Shown here one piece after another: positions 42,839 through 52,280 of a stretch of DNA of 64,000 bases. Positions within the stretch are counted from its first letter, which is position 1, and each line of letters starts with the position of its first letter. The notes beneath the pieces are model-generated. The model ran no database searches. It was not told the DNA's origin and saw only the letters and a list, made by a program, of their open reading frames with translations. A program made the position numbers and the translations under genes. The stretch comes from Bacteroidales bacterium UBA1181 (lineage in GTDB: Bacteria > Bacteroidota > Bacteroidia > Bacteroidales > Paludibacteraceae), in NCBI GenBank assembly GCA_002310215.1, contig DBYR01000039.1, positions 1 through 64,000 on the forward strand, written 5' to 3'.

Positions 42839-43761
42839 TGTTTTGCCCGCAAATGGTGGCGTACGTGTCCCGCACGGTCTATCTCCTTCAGGATTGTCGG
42901 GCTGGTTCTCTCCTTGAGGCTTTCTATCGCCTCGTCCCAATCCTTGTAGGAGCGCAGGTACCTGCCTGTGATGTCGTAAGCCTCTATGCGCAGGAGGTCC
43001 TGGAGGGGTTCCTCCTTCATGGTCACCTCAATGCTCGTAGGTTTCTCCTCTCCGCAGTTGTGGAAGGGGAACTGCACGCCCGTGTTGATCTCCACGCCAG
43101 CCTCGTATTCGATCGGGGCGGTCGTGACGGTGTCCCCTTCGCAGGATATGAGGCGGAAGACGTAGGGGCCGATCTTCGTCTTGTCCTCGTCTATGCCTGC
43201 GTTCTCGACGTAGAAGTTATACATCTCGCGGTGGATGGGCACGAAGGTGCCGTCGCTGCGTTGGTACTCCAGCTGGCTGATTCTGTAGCGGATATCGTAG
43301 AATATCGCCTTGAAGTAGAATTGGCTGGTGCCCTTTTCAAACTTGACCTTGATGTCCTCCTCCTCGCAGGGGATGAATTGCCAGCGGATGGGTATCCTGC
43401 CCGCTTCCATGGTCCCTATCTTGACGAAGGAGCCCGTGCTGAAGTCGATGTCGCCCGGTTTGCATTCCGGGCAGCGGTCCACCACCTTCACGGTGACTTC
43501 CCCCAGTGGACCGAACGCCCTCACGCAGGCGCCGCAGGCGAAGCTGCTGTCGTATTGGGAGTGGTTCATCGCACAGTGGAAGATATCGCCTTCTTCCACG
43601 TATATGCCGCAGTTTCCGCCGTTGCTGCCGGCCACGCCGCCGTACTGCGTGCCTTCGCCGGTGTACCATGTGGTGTCGCATGCCTGGATGGGGAATGCGT
43701 TCGCGGTGAGCCTAGTGAGCAGGCACAGCGCGAGGAGGGTAAGGGTTTGGGTGCTTTTCAT
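42835..43761 (-). CDS. Secreted expansin-like protein
   Basis: The 308-residue protein has a signal peptide (about 1-22) followed by a double-psi beta-barrel domain (about 28-131) of expansin type. It has six-plus Cys residues, YGGVAGSNGGNCG, CGACVRAFGPLGEVTVKVV and DRCPECKPGDIDFS. The last holds the Asp that is essential in expansins (and RlpA/GH45 relatives). A beta-rich second domain (about 132-225) and a charged C-terminal tail follow. Expansins loosen plant or microbial wall polysaccharides without hydrolysis. Secretion is inferred; there is no lipobox and no obvious T9SS tail. It is divergent from the LRR protein at 44080. Confidence 0.7.
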   Translation of the reverse strand: MKSTQTLTLLALCLLTRLTANAFPIQACDTTWYTGEGTQYGGVAGSNGGNCGIYVEEGDIFHCAMNHSQYDSSFACGACVRAFGPLGEVTVKVVDRCPECKPGDIDFSTGSFVKIGTMEAGRIPIRWQFIPCEEEDIKVKFEKGTSQFYFKAIFYDIRYRISQLEYQRSDGTFVPIHREMYNFYVENAGIDEDKTKIGPYVFRLISCEGDTVTTAPIEYEAGVEINTGVQFPFHNCGEEKPTSIEVTMKEEPLQDLLRIEAYDITGRYLRSYKDWDEAIESLKERTSPTILKEIDRAGHVRHHLRAKQ

Positions 43762-44079
43762 AATCCGTGAGTGTTATAGTTTTATCGGATAAGGGTTGTT
43801 TTTTGATTCAAATTCCTCATTTTTAGCATAGTATGAATGCTATACTTGTCGGGCCATCATTCGGTGACGTTGCCGGTTCTGCGCTATCGAATCATATCCT
43901 ACACATCATAATGGTATGTAACCGAACAACTTAAACCGACAAAAAGACAAATTATCCGTAAAAGTAGAAATTATATAAGGGAAAGAAAACTTTATGGACA
44001 TATTTTTTGGAATTTGTGTAATTTTTTTTTTTTTTTTTGTATAACTAAGCATTATGTCTCACCCTCAAATCTAAAGCTT
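43762..44079. other. Divergent intergenic region with T17 tract
   Basis: It separates the expansin-like gene (minus) and the LRR surface protein (plus). It is AT-rich, with a small nested inverted repeat at about 43828-43850 (TAGCAT/ATGCTA). Its main feature is the 17-base T run listed separately. No convincing promoter pair is visible in either direction. Confidence 0.4.
44022..44038 (+). repeat. Homopolymer tract T17
   Basis: Seventeen consecutive T bases end 41 bases before the ATG of the LRR surface protein. Such tracts slip during replication and can vary promoter spacing or leader length. Confidence 0.85.
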
Positions 44080-47000
44080 ATGAGAAAGACCTTTACCACA
44101 TTATTTTTGTTGCTGATCACATGCTGTGTTGCGTCCGCAGCCAACTATCTCACCTTTACGGCGATGGTAGACGGAGCCTATTTCTCCAAATCTGTCACAG
44201 GGTCAGCAAATCCGAACATTGAATACTCTTTGGATGATGGGCAGACATGGACCGAACTCGCAAAAAAAGCAGTCACTTTGGAAAAGGTGGGCGATAAGGC
44301 ACTGCTAAGAGGCTTCAATCCGGAGGGGTTTTCCTTCGGAATCAATAGTTACACATCTTTTGTCTTAAATAGTCCCATCGCCGCAAGTGGTAGTGTGATG
44401 AGTCTGATTGACGGAGTGGGTGAAACCGATACGATCCCCAATGCTGGGTGTTTTTACAGATTGTTTTACAAATGCCCCGGCCTGACGTTTGTGCCAGAAC
44501 TCCCCGCTACAACATTGGCTGAGAGCTGTTATGCGGAAATGTTTAATAATTGCGAGATATCGTATGCGCCCGCACTCCCCGCCACGAAGTTGGCTAAGGA
44601 TTGCTACAACGGTATGTTTGATGGTTGCAGTTACTTGAACCAGGCGCCCGCACTCCCTGCGACAACATTGGCAGAGGGGTGTTACCAAAACATGTTTAGG
44701 GGTTGTAGAAATATAACGAGTGCGCCCGCACTCCCCGCCATGGAATTGGCTAATAAATGCTACAGCGGAATGTTTAATGGATGCACTGGCCTGAAACAGG
44801 CGCCTGAACTGCCCGCCACATCATTGGACAGTGGATGCTACAGTGGAATGTTTAACGGTTGCACTAATTTGACTCAGGCCTCTGAGCTCCCTGCCACAGT
44901 GTTGGCTAGCGGTTGCTACAACAGAATGTTTTATAACTGCACCAGCTTGACTCAGGCCCCTGAACTCCCTGCCACCACATTGGCCACAAATTGCTACGCA
45001 TATATGTTTTACAATTGCAGTGCTCTGACGCAGGCGCCTGAACTGCCCGCCACGGAATTGACCGAGGCCTGCTACATGTATATGTTTAGTGAATGTGCCG
45101 GCCTGACGCAGGCGCCTGAACTGCCTGCCACCACACTGGTCAAAAACTGTTATGCGTATATGTTCGACTATTGCAAAAACATCTCCCAGATCAAGGTCAA
45201 CTTCACCGAATGGATGGAGTGGGATCCCGAACGTGTCTATGGAGACCGCGGCTCCTGGGCCTGCGCAGTCGCCAGAAACGGAACATTCATCTGCCCGAAA
45301 GCGTTGCCTCAACAATACGATGAATACGGCAAGAAAATACCCCCGAGATGGGAGGTGCAATATATCGACGCCGAAGAACCCGATACGACGGGTTGCATCG
45401 CTTGGATGGATAGTCTTACCATATACGTGACCAGAGCCGAGGGCCTTGTTGAGGTATACAATCTTGGGGGTGAACATCTGCATAGCGCTCAGGCCAACGC
45501 CTCCGATACGATAAGTTTCACTATGCCTGACTACGGTGTCTATCTTGTCAAGAACGATACGAATACCGTGAAGGTTTGCCTCTACAATTACCTTACCTTC
45601 ACAGCTGGGGTAGACAATTGCCGTTTCACGATAAGACGCAAATCGGCTGCTTCATATGATAATATCTTCTACTCTTTGGATTACGGACAGACATGGTCCA
45701 TATACTTTTTCGGCGATACGGTCACGTTGGCCCAAAAGGGTGATAAGGCCTTATTGCAGGGGAACAACCCGAATGGGTTCTCCATTGGTTACGACAGTAA
45801 TGCCGCCAGCCCTGAAAAATACATTCACTTCGTCATCCTCGATTCCATCGCCGCGAGCGGTAGTGTGATGAGCCTGATAGACAGCACGGGGCGTAAGGAT
45901 ACGGTACCGTCTAAATGGTGCTTCTATGGCTTGTTTGCTGACTGTGACAAGCTGACGCAGGCACCCGAACTGCCCGCCACCACATTAACTAACTGTTGCT
46001 ACAAGGAAATGTTCCGTGGATGCACCGGTTTGACGCAAGCGCCCGAACTGCCCGCCACCACACTGGCAGTCCGTTGCTATCAGGAAATGTTCCGTGGATG
46101 CAGCGGCTTGACACAAGCACCTGCATTGCCTGCCACCACATTAACAGACTATTGCTACCAGGGTATGTTTCAGGAATGTACAGATTTGACGCAGGCACCC
46201 GAACTTTCCGCCACCGTAGTGGCAGACTATTGCTGTCAGGGTATGTTCCAGGACTGCAGTAGCCTGACACAGGCACCCTCACTTCCAGCCATCGCATTGG
46301 CTCCTAGCTGCTACTCCGGTATGTTCTACAATTGCACCAGTCTGACGAAGGCACCAGAACTGCCTGCCACCACGCTGGCCTATTATTGCTATGCGGGCAT
46401 GTTTAACGGTTGCACCAACCTGACGCAGGCGCCTGAACTCCCCGCCACTACGCTGGCTAACAGTTGCTACGCCGCCATGTTCGCGGATTGTGTGAATCTC
46501 TCACAGGCACCCGCACTGCCCGCCACGAGGTTGTTCAATTATTGCTACCAAAGTATGTTTGAAGGATGTACCAGCCTGACGCAGGCGCCCGCACTCCCCG
46601 CTGACACGATGGCCTACTATTGCTACTGCAGGATGTTCGAGCGTTGTAGTGGATTAACGCAAGCTCCTGAACTGCCAGCCCTCAAATTACATAATGGATG
46701 CTACTCCCTTATGTTCGCCGGTTGTACCAGCTTGACGCAGGCGCCGGAACTCCCCGCCACCACACTGGTTGATGAGTGCTACAAATACATGTTCAGTGGC
46801 TGTACGAGTCTGACGCAGGCGCCTGAATTGCCTGCCACGAAACTCGTTACGGCTTGTTACGGACATATGTTTGATGAATGTCGTAGCCTCTCTTTCATCA
46901 AGGTCAACTTCTCGAATTGGGTCGTATGGTTTTCTGACACGGACTATGAAGACACCTGGGTCAAAAACGTAGCTCCTACCGGCACATTCATCTGTCCGAA

Positions 47001-50000
47001 GGATTTGACCGTGCAATATGGCGTCAATAGAATTCCGGAGGGATGGAATGTGCAATTCATCAAGGAGGAGGTGGTCTTCTCCGCTTGGGGTGAGGATCAT
47101 ACCATCCATGTGGTCGGTGTCGAAGGCCTTGTCGAAGTCTATGACGCCAACGGAGAACTGTTGCACAGCGCACAGGCCAGCATCGATGACACGACCAGCT
47201 TCATAATGTCCGATTACGGAGTTTACGTCGTCAAGACAGACAGCGACAGCGTGAAGGTATGTTTGTACAACTACCTCACCCTTACATCGGAACAGGCCGG
47301 ATCGGGGTTCTCCATGGAATATAAATCTTCGCAGGCAGGAGTAAAACTCCCTACTGTCCAATACTCTTTGGACTATGGACGGACTTGGAATGATCTCACA
47401 TTCTACCAAGAAGTCTCTTTGGAAAAGAAAAACGCCAAGGTTTTCCTGCGGGGAGATAATCCCGATGGATTTTCACAGGGAAGCAATGCCTATGTGTACT
47501 TTAAGTTGCGGGGATATTTCTCCGCGAGCGGTAGCGTGATGAGTCTGATCGACAGCACGGCTACAAGCGTCACGATTCCGAACGAGGGTTGCTTCTACGG
47601 CTTGTTCAATAACTGCGCTGGCCTGACGCAGGCGCCCGCACTTCCCGCCACGACGTTGACCAACAACTGTTATGTGATAATGTTTAACGGTTGCACGAGA
47701 CTGACGCAGGCCCCTGAGCTCCCTGCCACCACACTGACCAAGAATTGCTACTATGGAATGTTTAGGGGATGTACTGGACTCACGCAAGCGCCGGAACTTC
47801 CAGCCACCACATTGGCTAATAGTTGCTACTACGAAATGTTCAAGGGGTGCACCAGCCTGACGCAGACGCCGACACTTCCAATCACCGCATTGGACACCAA
47901 ATGCTACTACGGAATGTTTAGTGGGTGCACCGGACTCACGCAAGCGCCGGAGCTGCCCGCCACTACGTTGGCTAACAGTTGCTATGGCGAAATGTTCAAG
48001 GGTTGCACGGGTCTGACACAGACACCTGTACTCTCCTCCACGAAGCTGGCTAACAGCTGTTACGTCGGAATGTTTGAGGAGTGCAGCAACCTGGCGCAGG
48101 CGCCAGAACTCCCTGCCACCACATTGGCTCCTGGTTGCTACAACCGCATGTTCAGTAATTGCGATAGTCTGGCGCAGGCGCCGGAACTGCCCGCCACCAC
48201 ATTGGCTAGTAATTGCTACGAAGCCATGTTCAGTGGGTGCGACAACCTGACGCAGGCGCCGGTACTCCGGGCCACCACGCTGGCTCCTGCCTGCTATAAG
48301 GAGATGTTCGCGGACTGCATCTCTTTCACGCAGGCACCTGAACTGCCCGCCACCACGCTGGAAAAATATTGCTACTACGGAATGTTCAATCATTGCACTA
48401 ACTTGACGCAGGCACCGACTCTTCCAGCCGACACATTGGCTGATTACTGCTATGCGTATATGTTCTCCCGATGCGCCAGCCTGACGCAGGCTCCTGTGAT
48501 GTCCGCTACCACGCTGGCCACATCTTGTTGCCAGTCCATGTTCGCCTACAGTACCAGTCTGACGCAAGCGCCTGAACTGCTTGCCACCGAGCTGGCGGAG
48601 GGTTGCTACACCTTCATGTTCAATGGGTGCGAGAGCCTTTCCCTCATCAAGGTCCACTTCACCGAATGGATCCCTTGGGACGAGGCTGCCGAATCTGATA
48701 ATTGGGTCGTTGATGTCGCCCCTGCCGGCACATTCGTCTGCCCGAGGGAATTGCCTGTGAAATATGGAGAGGGCAAAATTCCTGTGGGTTGGGAGGTGCG
48801 ATATGTCGGTGAGGGAGAGGTGCCCGATTCGGTCTCTTTCTCCGCATGGGGGGAGAACCTCACCATCCTTGTCAGCGGTGCAGATGGACTCGTCGAGGTG
48901 TATGACGCCAACGGAGAACTGTTACAGAATGCTCAGGCTAACACCACCGACACGATCAGCTTCTTAATGCCAGACTACGGAGTCTACGTCGTCAAGGCCG
49001 ACACTGACAGCGTGGAAGTCATTTTGTGCAACTACCTCACCTTCACTGCCGAAAAGGACGGGGCTAGTTTCACGATAAACTATAAGAATACCCAATCGAA
49101 TGTGGAAATGCCTAATGTCGTGTACTCTTTGGATGGCGGACGGAAATGGTATGGTCTCTCGCACGGAGAATATGTCGTCCTGGAGAAGAAAGGAGACAAG
49201 GCCATGCTAAAGGGTATTAACCCTGATGGATTCTCCCAAGGAAGCAATAGCTACGCTTACTTCGGGATGCGAGGTCTCATCGCCGCGAGCGGTAGCGTGA
49301 TGAGCTTGATTGGTGACACTGCGGACAGTGATACGATACCGAACGAGGGTTGCTTCTACGGCTTGTTCAATAACTGTGCTGGCCTGACGCAGGCGCCCGA
49401 ACTTCCCGCCACGACGTTGACCAACAACTGTTATGTGATTATGTTTAACGGTTGTACGAAACTGACGCAAGCACCTGAGCTCCCCGCCACCACACTGACC
49501 AAGAATTGCTACTATGGAATGTTTAGGGGATGTAGTGGATTGATGCAGGCTCCTGAACTGCCTGCCACCACATTGGCTAACAGTTGTTACTATGAAATGT
49601 TCAAGGGGTGCACGGGTCTGACGCAGACGCCGGAACTATCCGTCACCGCACTGGATGCCAAGTGCTACCACGGAATGTTTAACGGGTGCACGGGTCTGAC
49701 GCAGGCTCCTGAATTGCCTGCCACTACGCTGGCTCTTGGTTGCTACAGTGAAATGTTCAAGGGCTGCGCGAACCTGACACAGGCACCTGAGCTCTCCGCC
49801 ACGACGTTGGCTAACAGCTGTTACGCTGGAATGTTTGAGGATTGTAGTAGCTTGACGCAGGCGCCGGTACTCCCTGCCACCACATTGGCTGTCGGTTGCT
49901 ACAGCCGCATGTTCTATAATTGCGATAGTCTGGCGCAGACGCCTGAACTGCCTGCCACCACATTGGCAGGTAGTTGCTACGAAGCCATGTTCTCTGCGTG

Positions 50001-51504
50001 CGGCAAACTGACGCAGGCACCGGTACTGCCCGCCACCACGCTGGCTCCTGCCTGCTATAAAAACATGTTCTCGGGCTGCCTCTCTGTCACGCAAGCGCCT
50101 GAACTTCCTGCCACTACGATGGAACATTCTTGCTACTACGGGATGTTCGATTATTGCCCGAAACTGACGCAAGCGCCGGATCTTCCGGCCACTAAGCTGG
50201 CTGAATACTGCTATGCGTTCATGTTCTCTCGTTGCTCCACCCTCACACAGGCGCCAGTGATGTCCGCTACCGATTTTGCGGAGCTCAGCTGCCATAACAT
50301 GTTCAACTCCTGCACTAGCCTGACGCAGGCGCCTGAACTGCTCGCCACCACGCTACCAGACTATAGCCTCACACTCATGTTCAATGACTGTGAGAGCCTT
50401 TCCTACATCAAGGTCCACTTCACCGAATGGCCAAAGTGGGAGGATGAGGCCTTGTACAACAAATGGGTTGCCGGCGTTGCCTCTACCGGCACATTCGTTT
50501 GCCCGAAGGAATTGGACTTGATATATGGAGAGGGTAGGATCCCGGAGGGATGGGAGGTGCAATTCTTCGAGCCGGAGATGGTGGACGCTAACTATCTTAC
50601 ATTCACTGCTTTGGAGGATAGTTCCTCCATCACGGCGACGGACGTCAAAGGGGAGGATGCCGGCAAGTTGAGAAGCCTAGCGCTAAAGGATACGGACCTG
50701 CGCTATTCCCTCGATGGCGGCAAAACGTGGAACGTGATGGAAAACGGTGTGCCGGTTCTCTTGCCGAAGGCGGGGGATAGCGTCATGCTCAAGGGATATA
50801 ACCCTGATGGACTATCGAACTATACCGACCGTATACGCTTCGAGATGAGGGGCAAGCTGGCCGCGAGCGGTAGCGTGATGAGTCTGATAGACAATTCGGG
50901 GAAAACGACGGATATACCGAACGACTACTGCTTCGCCAACCTTTTCGACGGATGCGGAAGCCTGACGCAGGCGCCTGAACTGCCTTCCACTGTGCTGAAG
51001 CCGCACTGCTATTTCGCGATGTTCCGCAACTGTACGGCTTTGCAGTCGGTTTCCCTGCTTCCTGCGCCGGAACTGACGGAGGGCTGCTACGAGGAGATGT
51101 TCTATGACTGCGAAAACCTCTCCGAGATTGAGGTCGCCTTCACTGATTGGGCGGACGGCACCACGGATTGGATGTACGGAGTCGCTCCGTCCGGCACGTT
51201 CACCTGCCCTGACGCTCTCGCTGAAAAGATGAGCGCTAGCAACATTCCGGAGGGATGGTTGCTCCCTTCCAGCGGTGAAGTCACCAACGAGGAGGACACC
51301 GCTTTCTGTGGCATCTCTGTCTGGACGGAAAACGGAACCATCTGTGTGTGCGGGACGGAGGAGGCTATTGAGGTGTTCGGCGCCAAAGGTGAATTGATAC
51401 GTACCTTGCGAGGAAAAGCCTCGGAGACCGTGCGGTTCGCCATGCCTGCGGGCAGAGTCTATATCCTCAGGATCGGCGCACAGCGTGTGAAGGTGTTATT
51501 GTGA
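44080..51504 (+). CDS. Modular leucine-rich-repeat T9SS surface protein (2474 aa)
   Basis: ATG at 44080 gives the signal peptide MRKTFTTLFLLLITCCVASA. Five modules follow, starting near 44140, 45586, 47269, 49030 and 50590. Each has an NYLTFTA-type beta domain with YSLDxGxTW and ASGSVMSLID, then 26-residue BspA-like LRRs of the form TQAPELPATTLANSCYYEMF. I count 9, 12, 13, 13 and 2 repeats. Modules 1, 2, 3 and 5 close with a beta segment like LVEVYDANGELLHSAQA then DYGVYVVK; the last (VYILRIGAQRVKVLL) is a T9SS type A-like sorting tail. It is inferred to be exported and surface-attached, for adhesion. Modules 3 and 4 match repeat for repeat, so the gene grew by duplication. An upstream in-frame ATG (44014) would translate the T17 tract and is rejected. 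Confidence 0.82.
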   Translation: MRKTFTTLFLLLITCCVASAANYLTFTAMVDGAYFSKSVTGSANPNIEYSLDDGQTWTELAKKAVTLEKVGDKALLRGFNPEGFSFGINSYTSFVLNSPIAASGSVMSLIDGVGETDTIPNAGCFYRLFYKCPGLTFVPELPATTLAESCYAEMFNNCEISYAPALPATKLAKDCYNGMFDGCSYLNQAPALPATTLAEGCYQNMFRGCRNITSAPALPAMELANKCYSGMFNGCTGLKQAPELPATSLDSGCYSGMFNGCTNLTQASELPATVLASGCYNRMFYNCTSLTQAPELPATTLATNCYAYMFYNCSALTQAPELPATELTEACYMYMFSECAGLTQAPELPATTLVKNCYAYMFDYCKNISQIKVNFTEWMEWDPERVYGDRGSWACAVARNGTFICPKALPQQYDEYGKKIPPRWEVQYIDAEEPDTTGCIAWMDSLTIYVTRAEGLVEVYNLGGEHLHSAQANASDTISFTMPDYGVYLVKNDTNTVKVCLYNYLTFTAGVDNCRFTIRRKSAASYDNIFYSLDYGQTWSIYFFGDTVTLAQKGDKALLQGNNPNGFSIGYDSNAASPEKYIHFVILDSIAASGSVMSLIDSTGRKDTVPSKWCFYGLFADCDKLTQAPELPATTLTNCCYKEMFRGCTGLTQAPELPATTLAVRCYQEMFRGCSGLTQAPALPATTLTDYCYQGMFQECTDLTQAPELSATVVADYCCQGMFQDCSSLTQAPSLPAIALAPSCYSGMFYNCTSLTKAPELPATTLAYYCYAGMFNGCTNLTQAPELPATTLANSCYAAMFADCVNLSQAPALPATRLFNYCYQSMFEGCTSLTQAPALPADTMAYYCYCRMFERCSGLTQAPELPALKLHNGCYSLMFAGCTSLTQAPELPATTLVDECYKYMFSGCTSLTQAPELPATKLVTACYGHMFDECRSLSFIKVNFSNWVVWFSDTDYEDTWVKNVAPTGTFICPKDLTVQYGVNRIPEGWNVQFIKEEVVFSAWGEDHTIHVVGVEGLVEVYDANGELLHSAQASIDDTTSFIMSDYGVYVVKTDSDSVKVCLYNYLTLTSEQAGSGFSMEYKSSQAGVKLPTVQYSLDYGRTWNDLTFYQEVSLEKKNAKVFLRGDNPDGFSQGSNAYVYFKLRGYFSASGSVMSLIDSTATSVTIPNEGCFYGLFNNCAGLTQAPALPATTLTNNCYVIMFNGCTRLTQAPELPATTLTKNCYYGMFRGCTGLTQAPELPATTLANSCYYEMFKGCTSLTQTPTLPITALDTKCYYGMFSGCTGLTQAPELPATTLANSCYGEMFKGCTGLTQTPVLSSTKLANSCYVGMFEECSNLAQAPELPATTLAPGCYNRMFSNCDSLAQAPELPATTLASNCYEAMFSGCDNLTQAPVLRATTLAPACYKEMFADCISFTQAPELPATTLEKYCYYGMFNHCTNLTQAPTLPADTLADYCYAYMFSRCASLTQAPVMSATTLATSCCQSMFAYSTSLTQAPELLATELAEGCYTFMFNGCESLSLIKVHFTEWIPWDEAAESDNWVVDVAPAGTFVCPRELPVKYGEGKIPVGWEVRYVGEGEVPDSVSFSAWGENLTILVSGADGLVEVYDANGELLQNAQANTTDTISFLMPDYGVYVVKADTDSVEVILCNYLTFTAEKDGASFTINYKNTQSNVEMPNVVYSLDGGRKWYGLSHGEYVVLEKKGDKAMLKGINPDGFSQGSNSYAYFGMRGLIAASGSVMSLIGDTADSDTIPNEGCFYGLFNNCAGLTQAPELPATTLTNNCYVIMFNGCTKLTQAPELPATTLTKNCYYGMFRGCSGLMQAPELPATTLANSCYYEMFKGCTGLTQTPELSVTALDAKCYHGMFNGCTGLTQAPELPATTLALGCYSEMFKGCANLTQAPELSATTLANSCYAGMFEDCSSLTQAPVLPATTLAVGCYSRMFYNCDSLAQTPELPATTLAGSCYEAMFSACGKLTQAPVLPATTLAPACYKNMFSGCLSVTQAPELPATTMEHSCYYGMFDYCPKLTQAPDLPATKLAEYCYAFMFSRCSTLTQAPVMSATDFAELSCHNMFNSCTSLTQAPELLATTLPDYSLTLMFNDCESLSYIKVHFTEWPKWEDEALYNKWVAGVASTGTFVCPKELDLIYGEGRIPEGWEVQFFEPEMVDANYLTFTALEDSSSITATDVKGEDAGKLRSLALKDTDLRYSLDGGKTWNVMENGVPVLLPKAGDSVMLKGYNPDGLSNYTDRIRFEMRGKLAASGSVMSLIDNSGKTTDIPNDYCFANLFDGCGSLTQAPELPSTVLKPHCYFAMFRNCTALQSVSLLPAPELTEGCYEEMFYDCENLSEIEVAFTDWADGTTDWMYGVAPSGTFTCPDALAEKMSASNIPEGWLLPSSGEVTNEEDTAFCGISVWTENGTICVCGTEEAIEVFGAKGELIRTLRGKASETVRFAMPAGRVYILRIGAQRVKVLL

Positions 51505-51531
51505 GGCTTGTGGTATTGTAGGACTTAAAGG

Positions 51532-51571
51532 AAAGGCAGACAACATTGCGCGTTGTCTGCCTTTCTTATTT
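51532..51571. terminator. Bidirectional terminator
   Basis: A perfect 13-bp stem: AAAGGCAGACAAC (51532-51544) with GTTGTCTGCCTTT (51552-51564). It sits between the convergent LRR and AlkD-like genes, with T-rich flank on the plus strand. Confidence 0.85.
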
Positions 51572-52270
51572 CTTCAGGTACGCCTTCCGCTCCTCTTCCG
51601 GGAATTTCTCGATGGCGTATCTCAGGGTGGTTCTTGGCATTGTCTGGTAGCGGGTGGAGAGGTACTTCTTTAGCTTCCCGACATCCTTTTTCCCCGCCTC
51701 CCGCAGGAGCCAGCCCGTCGCTTTCTGTATGAGGTCGTGCGGGTGGTGGAGCAGTATGTCCGCTATTCGGAAGGTGTCGTCGGTCTCTCCGTTACGGATG
51801 AACTTCATGGTGCTGACGATGCCGATGCGTTGCTCCCAGATGGTCTTGCCCTTCTCCGCTAGTTCGTAGAGTAGGGTGCGGTCTTTGTCGAGGAGCCACG
51901 TGCCGATGATCTCGTAGCAGGTGAGGTCGACGAGGTCCCAGTTGTTGATGTGGGCGGTGTGGCTGAGGTAGAAATCCACGCACCTCTTCCGCATGTCGGG
52001 GTCGCCCTTCGCATGGCTGAAGATCTGTATGAGTATCAGCAGCGCCGCTAGGCGGATTTCGTGGTAGGGGGAGGCGACGCACTCCTCCAACTCGTCGAAG
52101 CTGGTGCTCTTCCATTGTTGCTTGACGATCTCCCTGGTCGTGGGCACTTTAATCCCCAGGAAGAGGTCTCCCTCCCCGTATTGCCCCGGCCCTGTCTTGA
52201 AGAAGCGGGAGAGGTGGCGGGCTTGCGCCTCGTCCTTGTGCGCCATCATCTCTTTCTGAAGATTGCTCAT
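51566..52270 (-). CDS. AlkD-like DNA alkylation repair protein
   Basis: The 234-residue, all-helical HEAT-repeat protein is of the AlkC/AlkD glycosylase family, which excises N3/N7-alkylated purines. It contains RFFKTGPGQYGEGDLFLGIK and VPTTREIVKQ near the N-terminus, ASPYHEIRLAALLIL, NNWDLVDLTCYEIIGTWLLD, RIGIVSTMKFIRNGETDDTF and KATGWLLREAGKKD, the core conserved in this family. It lies 10 bases downstream of a lipoprotein gene on the same strand. Its stop is immediately beside a bidirectional terminator. Confidence 0.85.
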   Translation of the reverse strand: MSNLQKEMMAHKDEAQARHLSRFFKTGPGQYGEGDLFLGIKVPTTREIVKQQWKSTSFDELEECVASPYHEIRLAALLILIQIFSHAKGDPDMRKRCVDFYLSHTAHINNWDLVDLTCYEIIGTWLLDKDRTLLYELAEKGKTIWEQRIGIVSTMKFIRNGETDDTFRIADILLHHPHDLIQKATGWLLREAGKKDVGKLKKYLSTRYQTMPRTTLRYAIEKFPEEERKAYLKK

Positions 52271-52280
52271 GGTCGGGGAT

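Noticed and set aside
42838..43770. 310-codon plus-strand frame opposite the expansin-like gene
   Set aside because: It mirrors the real gene; Ala/Val/Leu/His-rich composition, no signal peptide or known motif.
44500..51200. Regularly spaced direct repeats resembling a CRISPR array
   Set aside because: The period is 78 bases, in frame with 26-residue leucine-rich repeats; repeats and spacers are not distinct.
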